DNA of 64,000 bases, taken from positions 4,278,001 through 4,342,000 of the forward strand of contig NZ_JBFMVT010000002.1 in NCBI RefSeq assembly GCF_040786275.1, in the 5' to 3' direction. Shown here piece by piece: positions 45,356-53,904 of the stretch. The notes under the pieces are model-generated. The model searched no databases. It was not told where the DNA came from and saw only the letters and a list, made by a program, of their open reading frames with translations. Position 1 is the first letter of the stretch, and each line of letters starts with the position of its first letter. The DNA comes from Buttiauxella gaviniae (GTDB lineage: Bacteria; Pseudomonadota; Gammaproteobacteria; Enterobacterales; Enterobacteriaceae). Both the position numbers and the translations under genes were made by a program.

Positions 45356-46549
45356 ATGACAATCAACAACGTCTCACGCAAAACGGCGTGGCTACGCGTC
45401 GTTACGCTCGCGGTTGCGGCCTTTATTTTTAATACCACGGAATTTGTGCCCGTCGGTTTGCTGTCTGACATCGCGAACAGTTTTGGTATGGAAACCGCGC
45501 AGGTCGGCATCATGCTGACGATTTATGCGTGGGTGGTGGCGCTCATGTCATTGCCGTTTATGTTGATGACCAGCCAGGTCGAACGTAAGCGCCTCTTAAT
45601 CAGCATTTTTATACTGTTTATTGCCAGCCACGTGCTCTCTTTCGTGGCCTGGAACTTTACCGTGCTGGTTATCAGCCGGATAGGTATCGCTTTTGCCCAC
45701 GCGATTTTCTGGTCGATCACGGCTTCTCTGGCAATTCGTATGGCTCCGGCCGGGAAAAAAGCCCAGGCGCTGAGTTTGATTGCGACCGGTACTGCGCTTG
45801 CGATGGTGTTGGGTTTGCCGCTCGGGCGCGTGGTTGGGCAGTATTTTGGCTGGCGCACCACGTTCTTCGCCATCGGGGTGATCGCCGCCATAACGCTGTT
45901 CTGCGTGATCAAACTTCTGCCGAAATTACCAAGCGAACACTCTGGTTCGTTGAAAAGTTTGCCGCTGCTGTTTCGCCGCCCGGCGCTGGTCTGCCTGTAT
46001 GCCCTGACCGCCGTGGTCGTCACCGCGCATTACACCGCTTACAGCTATATTGAACCGTTCGCGCAAAGTGTTGCGGGGCTGAGTGCCAATATGGCAACGC
46101 TCCTGCTGCTGGTGCTTGGCGGGGCCGGGATTATCGGCAGCGTGATGTTCGGCAAGCTGGGCAACCAATACGCCTCGACGCTGGTCAGCGGGGCCATCGG
46201 CCTGTTAGTGCTCTGCCTTGCGTTACTGTTACCTGCGGCGCAAAACACCGTCAATCTGACGATTCTGTGCCTGTTCTGGGGCATCGCCATCATGGTGATT
46301 ACGCTCGGGATGCAGGTTAAAGTCCTGACCCTGGCACCGGACGCGACCGATGTGTCGATGTCGTTATTCTCGGGGATTTTTAATATCGGGATTGGTGCGG
46401 GTGCACTGGTTGGAAATCAGGTCAGCCTGCATTATGAGATGTCGAGTATCGGGCTGGTCGGTGCGGTTCCCGCGCTGTTCGCCCTGGTTGGCTCGGTGTT
46501 AATTTTCCGCCGCTGGCCGGTGTCACTTGAAGAGCAGCACAGCCATTAA
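45356..46549 (+). CDS. sotB: SotB (YdeA) sugar/arabinose efflux MFS transporter
   Basis: The 397-aa 12-TM major facilitator matches E. coli SotB/YdeA ([43 protein letters not shown] near the N-terminus). It exports L-arabinose and some other sugars or IPTG and can lower inducer accumulation. Position upstream of marC, facing it, is the same as in E. coli. The product has the typical even distribution of hydrophobic helices and no truncation. Confidence 0.92.
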   Translation: MTINNVSRKTAWLRVVTLAVAAFIFNTTEFVPVGLLSDIANSFGMETAQVGIMLTIYAWVVALMSLPFMLMTSQVERKRLLISIFILFIASHVLSFVAWNFTVLVISRIGIAFAHAIFWSITASLAIRMAPAGKKAQALSLIATGTALAMVLGLPLGRVVGQYFGWRTTFFAIGVIAAITLFCVIKLLPKLPSEHSGSLKSLPLLFRRPALVCLYALTAVVVTAHYTAYSYIEPFAQSVAGLSANMATLLLLVLGGAGIIGSVMFGKLGNQYASTLVSGAIGLLVLCLALLLPAAQNTVNLTILCLFWGIAIMVITLGMQVKVLTLAPDATDVSMSLFSGIFNIGIGAGALVGNQVSLHYEMSSIGLVGAVPALFALVGSVLIFRRWPVSLEEQHSH

Positions 46550-46557
46550 TGGTTTTT

Positions 46558-46595
46558 ACAGGGCAACGGCGATAACCGCTGCCCTGTTTCTCTTT
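46558..46595 (+). terminator. Terminator between sotB and marC
   Basis: ACAGGGCA (46558-46565) pairs with TGCCCTGT (46580-46587), with an inner CGG/CCG extension, followed by a T-rich tail TTCTCTTT. It lies 8 bp after the sotB stop and reaches the last codons of convergent marC. Confidence 0.75.
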
Positions 46596-47262
46596 AATGC
46601 GCCGGGAACTGAGTAATAATTTCCAGTACGCCGTTAATAATAAATTGCACGCCCATACAGACCAGCAAGAACCCCATTAAACGGGAAATCGCTTCAATAC
46701 CGCTCTTGCCTACCAGCCGCATAATGGCGCCGGAACTGCGTAAACTCACCCACAAAATAATCCCTACCAGAGCAAAAATGATCGGCGGTGCCACCAGAAC
46801 AATCCAGTTGGCAAAATCCACGCCGTGCTCAATGGTTGATGACGAGCTGATAATCATCGCGATGGTGCCAGGCCCCGCCGTGCTCGGCATGGCGAGAGGC
46901 ACAAACGCGATATTCGTGTCAGGCTCTTGCTCCAGTTCTTCCGCTTTGCTGTGCGCCTCCGGTGATTCGTGTGCCTTTTGCTGCGGGAATAACATGCGGA
47001 AACCGATAAACGCGACGATCAACCCGCCCGCAATACGTAAACCGGGTATCGAAATACCAAAGGTGTTCATCACTACCTGCCCGGCGTAATAGGCAACCAT
47101 CATGATGATAAATACGTTTATTGACGCCATTAGCGCGGTTTTATCCCGCGCTTTTTTGTTCATATCTCCGGCAAGCCCGAGGAACAACGCTACCGTGGTC
47201 AAGGGATTCGCCAGCGGCAGCAACACCACTAATCCAAGCCCAATAGCCTTCACCAATTCCAT
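46594..47262 (-). CDS. marC: MarC inner-membrane protein (UPF0056)
   Basis: This 222-aa protein with six predicted TM helices is almost colinear with E. coli MarC ([78 protein letters not shown]). Despite its name, MarC does not contribute measurably to multidrug resistance in E. coli and its function is unknown. It is divergent from marRAB. ATG 47262 is preferred over 47265 because of better spacing to GGAAAG. Confidence 0.93.
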   Translation of the reverse strand: MELVKAIGLGLVVLLPLANPLTTVALFLGLAGDMNKKARDKTALMASINVFIIMMVAYYAGQVVMNTFGISIPGLRIAGGLIVAFIGFRMLFPQQKAHESPEAHSKAEELEQEPDTNIAFVPLAMPSTAGPGTIAMIISSSSTIEHGVDFANWIVLVAPPIIFALVGIILWVSLRSSGAIMRLVGKSGIEAISRLMGFLLVCMGVQFIINGVLEIITQFPAH

Positions 47263-47372
47263 CATCTTCTTTCCTTATTTCCCAACTCCGGTGATATTTT
47301 GCGCTGAAAGTATAGCAGCCTACCCCCCGGCCTTTCGTTAGCAGAATTGTATCAATGTTAAAAATTGACCCG

Positions 47373-47466
47373 TTTTAGCTATTCGTGGCATCACCAAATC
47401 ATCACATTGACTTATGGTTGCCTGGGCAATAATATCTGCCGTGATTAAATATACTTGCCTGGGCAA
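47373..47466 (+). promoter_or_regulatory. marRAB promoter with marbox and two MarR operators
   Basis: A marbox (TTTTAGC...CGTGGCATC, 47373-47392) lies upstream of a sigma-70 promoter, TTGACT (47407-47412) and TAATAT (47430-47435), with a 17-bp spacer. Two identical perfect MarR dyads TTGCCTGGGCAA occupy 47418-47429, between the -35 and -10 elements, and 47455-47466, just before the marR start. This is the E. coli marO arrangement: MarR blocks, MarA activates. Confidence 0.92.
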
Positions 47467-47471
47467 CAATC

Positions 47472-47906
47472 GTGAAAAACACAAGCGATCTGTTTAACGA
47501 AGTCATTCCGCTCGGAAGACTGATCCATATGGTTAATCAACATAAGGATCGTCTGCTAAACGATCATCTCTCCCCGCTGGATATTACCGCCACGCAATTT
47601 AAGGTGCTTTGCACGATTTATTGCGAGGAGTGTGTGCCGCCGGTAGAGCTGAAAAGAGCGTTATCAGTGGATCTTGGTGCTTTAACACGCATGTTGGACC
47701 GCCTGTTGTGCAAGGGATGGATCGAGCGTTTGCCCAATCCCAACGACAAACGTGGTGTGCTGGTACGACTGACCCCGCAAGGGAAAACGTTGTGTGAAAA
47801 ATGCCACCAACTCGTGGGGCAGACACTGCATCAAGAATTAACAAAAAACCTGACAGCAGATGAAGTAAATACACTTTATCAACTGCTGACGAAGGTATTG
47901 CCGTAA
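47472..47906 (+). CDS. marR: MarR repressor of multiple antibiotic resistance operon
   Basis: This 144-aa winged-helix dimer is very close to E. coli MarR (DLFNEVIPLGRLIHMVNQHKDRLLNDHLSPLDITATQFKVLCTI). It has the DNA-reading helix VDLGALTRMLDRL and wing NPNDKRGVLVRLT. The GTG start at 47472, 5 nt after the second operator dyad, is as in E. coli. Salicylate and copper-generated disulfide bonding derepress it; several cysteines (47-80 region) are retained. First gene of marRAB. Confidence 0.95.
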   Translation: MKNTSDLFNEVIPLGRLIHMVNQHKDRLLNDHLSPLDITATQFKVLCTIYCEECVPPVELKRALSVDLGALTRMLDRLLCKGWIERLPNPNDKRGVLVRLTPQGKTLCEKCHQLVGQTLHQELTKNLTADEVNTLYQLLTKVLP

Positions 47907-47927
47907 AACCTGAAAAGAGGTGAAACG

Positions 47928-48302
47928 ATGTCCAGACGGAACAATGACGCGATAACCATTCAAAGCATTTTGGACTGGATTGAAGAGAACCTGGAAAACC
48001 CTCTGTCTCTTGAGAAGGTTTCGCAGCGTTCGGGCTACTCAAAGTGGCACCTGCAACGGATGTTTAAAAAAGAGACTGGCCATTCATTAGGTCAATACAT
48101 CCGAAATCGCAAATTGACTGAGATCGCACTGAAGCTAAAAGAAAGTAATGAACCGATTCTCTATTTAGCAGAACGGTACGGGTTTGAGTCTCAACAGACG
48201 CTCACCCGCACGTTTAAGAACTACTTTTCTGTGCCTCCCCATCGCTACCGCGTCGCGCGGTCAGGTGGCGAAGGAAAGTATATTCATCCGATCAATCATT
48301 AA
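47928..48302 (+). CDS. marA: MarA AraC/XylS-family activator
   Basis: The 124-aa monomeric activator has two helix-turn-helix motifs ([26 protein letters not shown] and [24 protein letters not shown]). It is nearly identical to E. coli MarA with no effector domain, so activity follows protein level. It activates efflux (acrAB-tolC), micF and its own operon through marboxes. It begins 21 bp after marR. Confidence 0.96.
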   Translation: MSRRNNDAITIQSILDWIEENLENPLSLEKVSQRSGYSKWHLQRMFKKETGHSLGQYIRNRKLTEIALKLKESNEPILYLAERYGFESQQTLTRTFKNYFSVPPHRYRVARSGGEGKYIHPINH

Positions 48303-48352
48303 AATTTAACACATGCTATGCAACCGTCTGTGTAAGCAGACACCGAGGATTT

Positions 48353-48562
48353 ATGAAACGTTTACTCTCCGCTGCGAGCCTGCTTCTGATTCTGGCTTCC
48401 GCAAACGTCATGGCGGAGCAATCAGGTAATTTTATGGCCACGCAAACCAACCACAGCGGCATGATCATCCCTCCATCGGACAACCGTGGCGATAACAGCC
48501 ATACGATGGGTGATAAGTCGGAGCTGCTGGGCACGCCGTATTACCACGAAAGCACAAATTAA
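48353..48562 (+). CDS. marB: MarB periplasmic protein
   Basis: This 69-aa protein starts with a Sec signal peptide (MKRLLSAASLLLILASANVMA), leaving a short polar periplasmic peptide ending LLGTPYYHESTN, as in MarB of related enterics. In E. coli loss of MarB modestly raises marA expression. Third gene of marRAB, 50 bp after marA. The mature part is typically poorly conserved, so the call rests on signal, tail motif and position. Confidence 0.85.
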   Translation: MKRLLSAASLLLILASANVMAEQSGNFMATQTNHSGMIIPPSDNRGDNSHTMGDKSELLGTPYYHESTN

Positions 48563-48574
48563 TTTCTGCTGTTT

Positions 48575-48598
48575 GGCGGGTTGATTAACTCACCCGCC
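48575..48598 (+). terminator. Hairpin after marB
   Basis: GGCGGGT (48575-48581) pairs with ACCCGCC (48592-48598), 12 bp after marB. The following bases are only weakly T-rich. Confidence 0.5.
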
Positions 48599-48934
48599 CG
48601 TCTTAATTCATCTCTCCTTCCCTCTTTTGTCATTAAAAAAATGTTACTGAATGACACTCATGGCATTAATACACATCCCTTTATTTATAGCCTGGCGCTA
48701 ATGATTCCCCTGCCAAATAAATAACCACCACACATAAGTAATATTAATAACTCTAATAAAAACAAAGAAATTAACTCTCCTGACGTTTATATTTGTGACA
48801 ACCATCATAAACTAATAGGGATAAAAATATAAAATCACAGGCAAGTACAAATCGTTCTTACTTTATTGGCGATAAAAAATTTCTATGTAGGGACGTTAAC
48901 CTTCAAATCTGATTTACTAAACTTGGTGTTTATT
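48599..48934. other. AT-rich intergenic region between marB and LacI-like gene
   Basis: No supported coding frame. The strongly AT-rich composition contrasts with the mar operon and marks the left edge of the two-gene insert. Promoter elements for the LacI-like gene are likely here, but none is clear enough to place. Confidence 0.5.
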
Positions 48935-49381
48935 GTGAAATCAAACTCATACAAAACTACGCTTCAGGACGTTTCAAAAAAGACGGGGTATTCCCTGATG
49001 ACCGTGTCAAGAGTTATTAATACACCTCACCTGGTGGCGGAAAAGACAAGAAGGCATGTAGAATCTGCGATGTCTGATTTAGGTTATATAAAAAATAATA
49101 TTGCCAGTTGCCTAGCCTCATCAAAAGATATTTTCTGTTTTGTTATAATGGATTCTACTCTGGATTATATAGATGTACCTTCATATATAAAAACTATTAC
49201 TGAGCAAGGAATGATTCCTTGTTTCTTGTGTTTTAAAAACAAAGAGGATCTTGCGGTTAGCATAACTAAAGCAAAATCATTTGGCAGTAATGAAATGTAT
49301 ATTGTGTTCAATCCAGTTAGTGAATTCAAAGTCTCTCGTATATTGGCGGATGAGAAAATTATTAATCTCGAACTAAAATAA
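48935..49381 (+). CDS. Mini LacI-family regulator with half an effector domain
   Basis: From GTG 48935 the product is 148 aa. An intact LacI-type helix-turn-helix and hinge (TTLQDVSKKTGYSLMTVSRVINTPHLVAEKTRRHVESAMSDLGYIKNNIASCLAS) is followed by about 90 residues resembling only the N-terminal lobe of the periplasmic-binding effector domain. Full LacI proteins are about 330 aa. The stop is followed 10 bp later by the glycosyltransferase-like gene, so this is either a compact functional repressor or a truncated remnant. The longer TTG-initiated frame (48866) has no ribosome binding site. The DNA is visibly AT-rich compared with neighbours, suggesting transfer. Confidence 0.72.
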   Translation: MKSNSYKTTLQDVSKKTGYSLMTVSRVINTPHLVAEKTRRHVESAMSDLGYIKNNIASCLASSKDIFCFVIMDSTLDYIDVPSYIKTITEQGMIPCFLCFKNKEDLAVSITKAKSFGSNEMYIVFNPVSEFKVSRILADEKIINLELK

Positions 49382-49391
49382 GAGGTGAAGA

Positions 49392-50237
49392 ATGATTAAT
49401 ATCAGATTACCCGATTCACTTGGTTGCACAGTCGCAAGCACTGGAGTGATACTCAGTTTAATTAAAAGTGAATGTTTCGACGAGATCCATGTTTTCGCCA
49501 GGCATCCAGAATTGGTCTCTCATATACCAGGGATCATATTGCATGATGTAGACAACCACAGTCAGATTGATCTGGATTTGCGGGAATACACAGCCAGAAG
49601 GCCTCATAATAGCAAACCCTATCGAGCCAGTTATTTACATATGCTAGAAATGGCAGAAGCATCTTTCGGTTTAACATTACCCATAATTATACCCACCATC
49701 CATCTTAGTGTCGCAGATAACTCATTTGCAATAAAGGAACTTTCTAAATATAAAAAACCTGTAATATGGCTTCAGTCTAAAACCACTTCACGAAATAGAG
49801 ATTGGAGTGCGGAGAACTGGTTAAAACTCATGGAGCGGCTGTCTATTTCTTTTGATTTTATTGATTTGAGCAATACGGAATTCACATTATTACAATCATT
49901 AGCCATAACGAAACACAGTTTTGCTGGCGTTTGCCTGGATAGTTTTTTAGTTCATGGTTCTGCTGCTGTTGGCGCGAAGAACGTTATTGTACTCATTGGC
50001 AGTTCAAGATCTGAATGCATGACCTATCCAGGACAAAAAATCATCTATAAAAAATCAGCTTGTATTGCTCAACCCTGCGGGATGCATGGCTATTACGCAG
50101 GATGTAAAAAAGAGCATGAGCACCTATTCTCAATGAATAATTGTCTCCACAGGAATATTTTTGCGTGTATGAATAAAATCGAAATATCCCATGTTGAGGA
50201 GCAAATACAAAAACTCTTCGCTACTACCCTGAAGTGA
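49392..50237 (+). CDS. GT9-like (heptosyltransferase-type) glycosyltransferase, divergent
   Basis: This 281-aa protein with GT-B/GT9 hallmarks has a nucleotide-sugar half beginning KKPVIWLQSKTTSRNRDWSAENWLKLMERL, like the K-W-P-x-E-x-W segment of heptosyltransferases. FAGVCLDSFLVHGSAAVGAKNVIVLIGSS follows, like the D-T-G-x-x-H-x-A-A region. A cysteine cluster (C224, C229, C238, C251, C259) then ends in CMNKIEISHVEEQI, as in many GT9 proteins. The N-terminal acceptor half is short. AGAGGTG is the ribosome binding site, and the gene follows the mini-LacI by 10 bp. Donor and acceptor are unknown; heptose or hexose transfer to LPS or protein is possible. Confidence 0.68.
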   Translation: MINIRLPDSLGCTVASTGVILSLIKSECFDEIHVFARHPELVSHIPGIILHDVDNHSQIDLDLREYTARRPHNSKPYRASYLHMLEMAEASFGLTLPIIIPTIHLSVADNSFAIKELSKYKKPVIWLQSKTTSRNRDWSAENWLKLMERLSISFDFIDLSNTEFTLLQSLAITKHSFAGVCLDSFLVHGSAAVGAKNVIVLIGSSRSECMTYPGQKIIYKKSACIAQPCGMHGYYAGCKKEHEHLFSMNNCLHRNIFACMNKIEISHVEEQIQKLFATTLK

Positions 50238-50258
50238 TTTAGCCTAAGAGTTTCTGTA

Positions 50259-50288
50259 AGCCCCTCAAATAACGATTTACAAGGGGCT
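50259..50288. terminator. Hairpin between GT9-like gene and eamA
   Basis: AGCCCCT (50259-50265) and AGGGGCT (50282-50288) are inverted repeats between two convergent genes. There is no clear T-tract on either strand. Confidence 0.4.
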
Positions 50289-50295
50289 ACCCGTC

Positions 50296-51189
50296 TTAAT
50301 TCGCCACCGCCCTACGCACCCGCAGTCCGAAAACATTGATATACAAACCCGCCATAATCAGCACCGCACCAGCCATCTGAGTGAAAGACAGCGTTTCGCC
50401 CAATAACCACGCGGCACTTGCCATCCCCACAACCGGCACTAACAATGATAACGGGGCAACACGCCAGGTTTCGTATCGTCCAAGCAAACTTCCCCAGATG
50501 CCATAGCCGACAATGGTCGCCACAAACGCCAGATAAACCAGCGACAATATCGTCGTCATATCAATGGCTATCAGGCTTTGCCACATCAATGCCGGGCCAT
50601 CCAGCAGGTAACTTGCGGCAAAGAAAGGCAGCACCGGAATGAGGGCGCTCCAGACCACCAAAGACATAATCGGCGGACGTGATTCAAGCTGCATAATCTT
50701 TTTATTGAAGATGTTCCCGCACGCCCAGCTAAATGCCGCCGCAAGCGTCAGCATAAAGCCCAGCAGCGCCACATGTTGCCCGCCGAGGCTGCCCTCAATC
50801 AAAACCAACACACCGATCACCGCAAGCGCAATTCCCGCGAGCTGTTTACCTTGCAGACGTTCCTGAAAAACTATCGCGCCAAGAATAATCGTGAAAAAGG
50901 CCTGAGCCTGAAGCACCAGGGAGGTAAGCCCTGCGGGCATACCAAACTTAATCGCGCTAAAGAGAAAGGCAAACTGCCCAAAGCTTATCGTCAGACCGTA
51001 GGCGGCAAGCAGGCGAAAGGGAACTTTAGGTCGGGCAACAAAAAGCAGCGCCGGGAACGCCACCAGCAGAAAGCGTAAACCTGCCAGTAAAAGCGGCGGC
51101 ATATTATGCAGCCCCATTTTAATCACGACAAAATTCAGCCCCCAAACTACCACCACCAGCATCGCCAGCAGTCCATCTTTGCGCGTCAT
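50296..51189 (-). CDS. eamA: EamA (YdeD) O-acetylserine/cysteine exporter
   Basis: The 297-aa inner-membrane DMT-family exporter has ten TM helices in two EamA repeats. From ATG 51189 it reads MTRKDGLLAMLVVVVWGLNFVVIKMGLHNMPPLLLAGLRF, aligning with E. coli EamA to the first residue; TILSLVYLAFVATIVGYGIWGSLLGRYETWRVAPLSLLVPVVGM marks repeat two. It exports cysteine pathway metabolites. Divergent from ydeE as in E. coli. The eight-residue extension to 51213 crosses the ribosome binding site and is rejected. Confidence 0.94.
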   Translation of the reverse strand: MTRKDGLLAMLVVVVWGLNFVVIKMGLHNMPPLLLAGLRFLLVAFPALLFVARPKVPFRLLAAYGLTISFGQFAFLFSAIKFGMPAGLTSLVLQAQAFFTIILGAIVFQERLQGKQLAGIALAVIGVLVLIEGSLGGQHVALLGFMLTLAAAFSWACGNIFNKKIMQLESRPPIMSLVVWSALIPVLPFFAASYLLDGPALMWQSLIAIDMTTILSLVYLAFVATIVGYGIWGSLLGRYETWRVAPLSLLVPVVGMASAAWLLGETLSFTQMAGAVLIMAGLYINVFGLRVRRAVAN

Positions 51190-51375
51190 ACCCTGCCCCT
51201 GTAAATATTGCAATTTTGTTAAAATCTAAGACTATACCCAATCTGAAAATAGATACAGATCGCATTTTTATCTGTCGGTACAGCCAAAAATGGCAGGTGT
51301 CGCGCTCTATACTTTGCTGATTCTTCATGCTAAATCTGAAAGTCACTGCTAATAAAGACTATAAAACACAACAGA

Positions 51376-52581
51376 ATGGTTTCTCTAACAACGCGTTTTT
51401 CTGGCAAGCAACTCTCTATCAGCGTATTACTTCTCTCCTCATTGCTCCTGACCGTTGGCAGAGGGTTAACGCTGCCGTTTATGACCATTTATCTTTCACG
51501 GCAGTTTGGCATGCCGCTAAAAGAGATCGGGATGGCGCTGACGATTGCGCTTACCGCAGGCGTGGTTTTCAGCCTGTGGTTCGGCATTCTGGCGGATAAA
51601 TTCGACAAAAAGAGATATATGCTGCTTTCTGTGATTATTTTCCTTGGCGGGTTTGTCGCGATCCCACTGGTTAATAACGCCACTCTCGTCGTGGTATTTT
51701 ATTCGCTTATTAACTGTGCATATTCGGTCTTTGCTACCGTTCTGAAAGGCTATTTTTCCGACACGCTGGAAATTCACCAGAAACCGAAAATCTTTTCGCT
51801 CAACTATACCTTCGCCAATATCGGCTGGACGGTTGGGCCGCCAATCGGCACGCTGGCGGTGCTCTACAGCACAAATCTGCCGTTCTGGTTATCCGCATTA
51901 ACCGCAATTATTCCTTTTATAGTGATTAGCCGTTACGTACACAGCGTGCCGGTAAGCGAAACGCTGCAAAATAATAACGTGGTGCTCTCGCCTCGGCAGA
52001 TGCTTAAAGATAAAGCGCTGATGTATTTCACCTGCTCGGCGTTTCTCGGATCTTTAGTATTTGGCTCTTTTGCCGCCTGTTTATCGCAGTACGCGATTGC
52101 GATTTCTGATTCCGACCTTGCGCAAAAAGTGGTGGGCGTGGTGCTGCCGGTGAATGCGTTTGTGGTGGTCGTTTTCCAGTATGTTGTCGGGAAACGTATT
52201 CGCCCGGACAACATTCAAAAATTGATGGCTTACGGCACGCTATTTTTTATCTGCGGACTGGGCGGCTTTATGATTTCGGGGGATAACCTGGTTTTGTGGG
52301 GGATCTCTGCGGCGGTATTTACCCTGGGCGAGCTCATTTATGCGCCGGGTGAATATATGCTGGTGGACAACATCGCTCCGGCCGGACTGAAAGCCAGTTA
52401 CTTCTCGGCACAACAACTCGGCTGGCTAGGCGGCGCATGTAACCCGCTGTTCACCGGTTTAATGCTGACCTGGCTGCCGCCTTATATGCTGTTTGTTGTG
52501 CTGATGGTCGCCATCGCGCTGGCGTATTGGATGGTGGTGAGAGGAATAGCGGTGAAACCGCAGGCCGTGTTTGCCGATTAA
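51376..52581 (+). CDS. ydeE: YdeE MFS transporter (dipeptide exporter family)
   Basis: The 401-aa 12-TM major facilitator is similar to E. coli YdeE (LLTVGRGLTLPFMTIYLSRQFGMPLKEIGMALTIALTAGVVFSL, the MFS loop ADKFDKKRYMLL, GEYMLVDNIAPAGLKASYFSAQQLGWLG). E. coli YdeE can export dipeptides when overproduced and is linked to arabinose-like sugar efflux in some reports; the natural substrate is unclear. It is divergent from eamA with the same synteny as E. coli. The 5' region overlaps no other gene. Confidence 0.9.
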   Translation: MVSLTTRFSGKQLSISVLLLSSLLLTVGRGLTLPFMTIYLSRQFGMPLKEIGMALTIALTAGVVFSLWFGILADKFDKKRYMLLSVIIFLGGFVAIPLVNNATLVVVFYSLINCAYSVFATVLKGYFSDTLEIHQKPKIFSLNYTFANIGWTVGPPIGTLAVLYSTNLPFWLSALTAIIPFIVISRYVHSVPVSETLQNNNVVLSPRQMLKDKALMYFTCSAFLGSLVFGSFAACLSQYAIAISDSDLAQKVVGVVLPVNAFVVVVFQYVVGKRIRPDNIQKLMAYGTLFFICGLGGFMISGDNLVLWGISAAVFTLGELIYAPGEYMLVDNIAPAGLKASYFSAQQLGWLGGACNPLFTGLMLTWLPPYMLFVVLMVAIALAYWMVVRGIAVKPQAVFAD

Positions 52582-52613
52582 GCGGGGGATGTCGCTTGCG
52601 CTTATCCACCCGC
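52582..52613. repeat. REP-like palindrome after ydeE
   Basis: GCGGGGGAT (52582-52590) and ATCCACCCGC (52604-52613) form a stem with one bulged base around GTCGCTTGCGCTT. It resembles the units at 37797-37891 and lies between convergent ydeE and the GNAT gene, where it can act as a transcript end. Confidence 0.65.
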
Positions 52614-52622
52614 CAATTAACA

Positions 52623-53801
52623 TTATTTCAATATCTTACGGTACTGAATAAATCCAGGCTTATCCGCTAACGTATCGTATAACGCCTGGCCTGCCGCATT
52701 GGTTTCATGAGTATGCCAGTAGACCCGCTCACAGCCTTTCGCCTGAGCATGCTGATAAACCGCTTCGATGAGTGCTCGCCCTACGCCTTTTCCGCGTGAT
52801 TCTGGCGCGGTGAACAGATCCTCAAGATAACAATGATCTTCCGCAGACCAGGTGCCACGATGGTAAACCATGTGCACAATACCCAACATTTTCCCCTGCT
52901 CATCAAACGCGCCGAGAGCAAACATGGGTTCGCGGGCATCAAGCATACGAGCCCATGTCAGTTGCGTAATCTCATCGCGAAGTTGTGCATTATAAAATGT
53001 CAGATAACCTTGCCAAAGCACGGCCCACTGGGCGTAATCGCGAGCTTCAAGCGCTCTGACTTGCGCCATGTTGCGTGAAACGCCAGAACGGTTGTTCACC
53101 AGACTCTCACGAATCTGCACTAGCCCCTGTTTTTGCACACCGTCAGGCATATTTTCAACGGAGAGCCAGGTTTCAAAAGCTTGCCCGATGAGCGGCCATT
53201 CGCTATCGAGAATAGAAAACCACGCGGTGTCACGGGTGCGCTGTTTATACACCACAGCCTGGCGGAACAGACCTTCGTAACGGAAACCAAGGCGAATCGC
53301 GGCATGGCGTGACGGCCCATTCAGGCTGTCGCATTTCCACTCATAACGACGATAACCCAAACCAAACGCATACTTCATCAGGAGATAATGGGCTTCGGTA
53401 GCCTGAACGGTACGCTGTAGTCGCGGGGAATACATCACGAATCCAACTTCCACCGCGCCGTTAGCCGGGTCGATACGCATCAGTGAAAGCGTGCCCAGCG
53501 CATTTCCGCTTTGCACATCCACCACCGCGTAATGCAGCGGGTCGCGGCTTTGGGCAGCGCTATCAATAAAAGCGGAAAATTGGTGTGAATCAGCAAACGG
53601 CCCGACGCTCAAATACGTCCAGCCGCGACTGTCCTGAGCGGAACGCCACGCCGACCATAACGCTGCGGTATGGTGGGTTGCCAGCGGCTCCAGACGGCAA
53701 AAACGCCCTTCCAGAACCACGCGCTGCGGGCGCGGGCATGGCTGCCAATCCGGTAGCGCATTGCCAATGGGTTGTTGAAATTCGTTACTTGAGTCAGTCA
53801 A
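52623..53801 (-). CDS. Tandem GNAT acetyltransferase fusion
   Basis: This 392-aa cytoplasmic protein is made of two GNAT domains. Residues about 25-225 resemble RimJ/RimL-type Acetyltransf_3 enzymes (VVLEGRFCRLEPLATHHTAALW, EVGFVMYSPRLQRTVQATEAHYLLMKYAFGLGYRRYEWKCDSLNGPSRHAAIRLGF). Residues about 245-392 are a second, diamine/small-molecule-type GNAT with the acetyl-CoA loop ESRGKGVGRALI and CERVYWHTHETNAAGQALYD. Each half is a complete domain, so this is a gene fusion rather than a duplication. Substrates unknown. The 5' end of the frame is intact and no frameshift is seen. Confidence 0.85.
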   Translation of the reverse strand: MTDSSNEFQQPIGNALPDWQPCPRPQRVVLEGRFCRLEPLATHHTAALWSAWRSAQDSRGWTYLSVGPFADSHQFSAFIDSAAQSRDPLHYAVVDVQSGNALGTLSLMRIDPANGAVEVGFVMYSPRLQRTVQATEAHYLLMKYAFGLGYRRYEWKCDSLNGPSRHAAIRLGFRYEGLFRQAVVYKQRTRDTAWFSILDSEWPLIGQAFETWLSVENMPDGVQKQGLVQIRESLVNNRSGVSRNMAQVRALEARDYAQWAVLWQGYLTFYNAQLRDEITQLTWARMLDAREPMFALGAFDEQGKMLGIVHMVYHRGTWSAEDHCYLEDLFTAPESRGKGVGRALIEAVYQHAQAKGCERVYWHTHETNAAGQALYDTLADKPGFIQYRKILK

Positions 53802-53863
53802 GGTAAACCGCCGGGTAAATGAGGATCACAGGGCAGTTACTTTTACATAATCATCCTCGTTTG

Positions 53864-53886
53864 AAAACCGTGCCGGTTGGCACGGC
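53864..53886 (-). terminator. Intrinsic terminator of padC
   Basis: On the minus strand CCGTGCC and GGCACGG form a 7-bp stem with an AACC loop followed by TTTT (53867-53864), about 20 bp after the padC stop. Confidence 0.7.
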
Positions 53887-53904
53887 TTATAAGCTCAGAG
53901 AACG

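Noticed and set aside
48866-48934. TTG-initiated extension of the mini-LacI protein
   Set aside because: It has no ribosome binding site, and LacI proteins start a few residues before the helix-turn-helix, as with GTG 48935.
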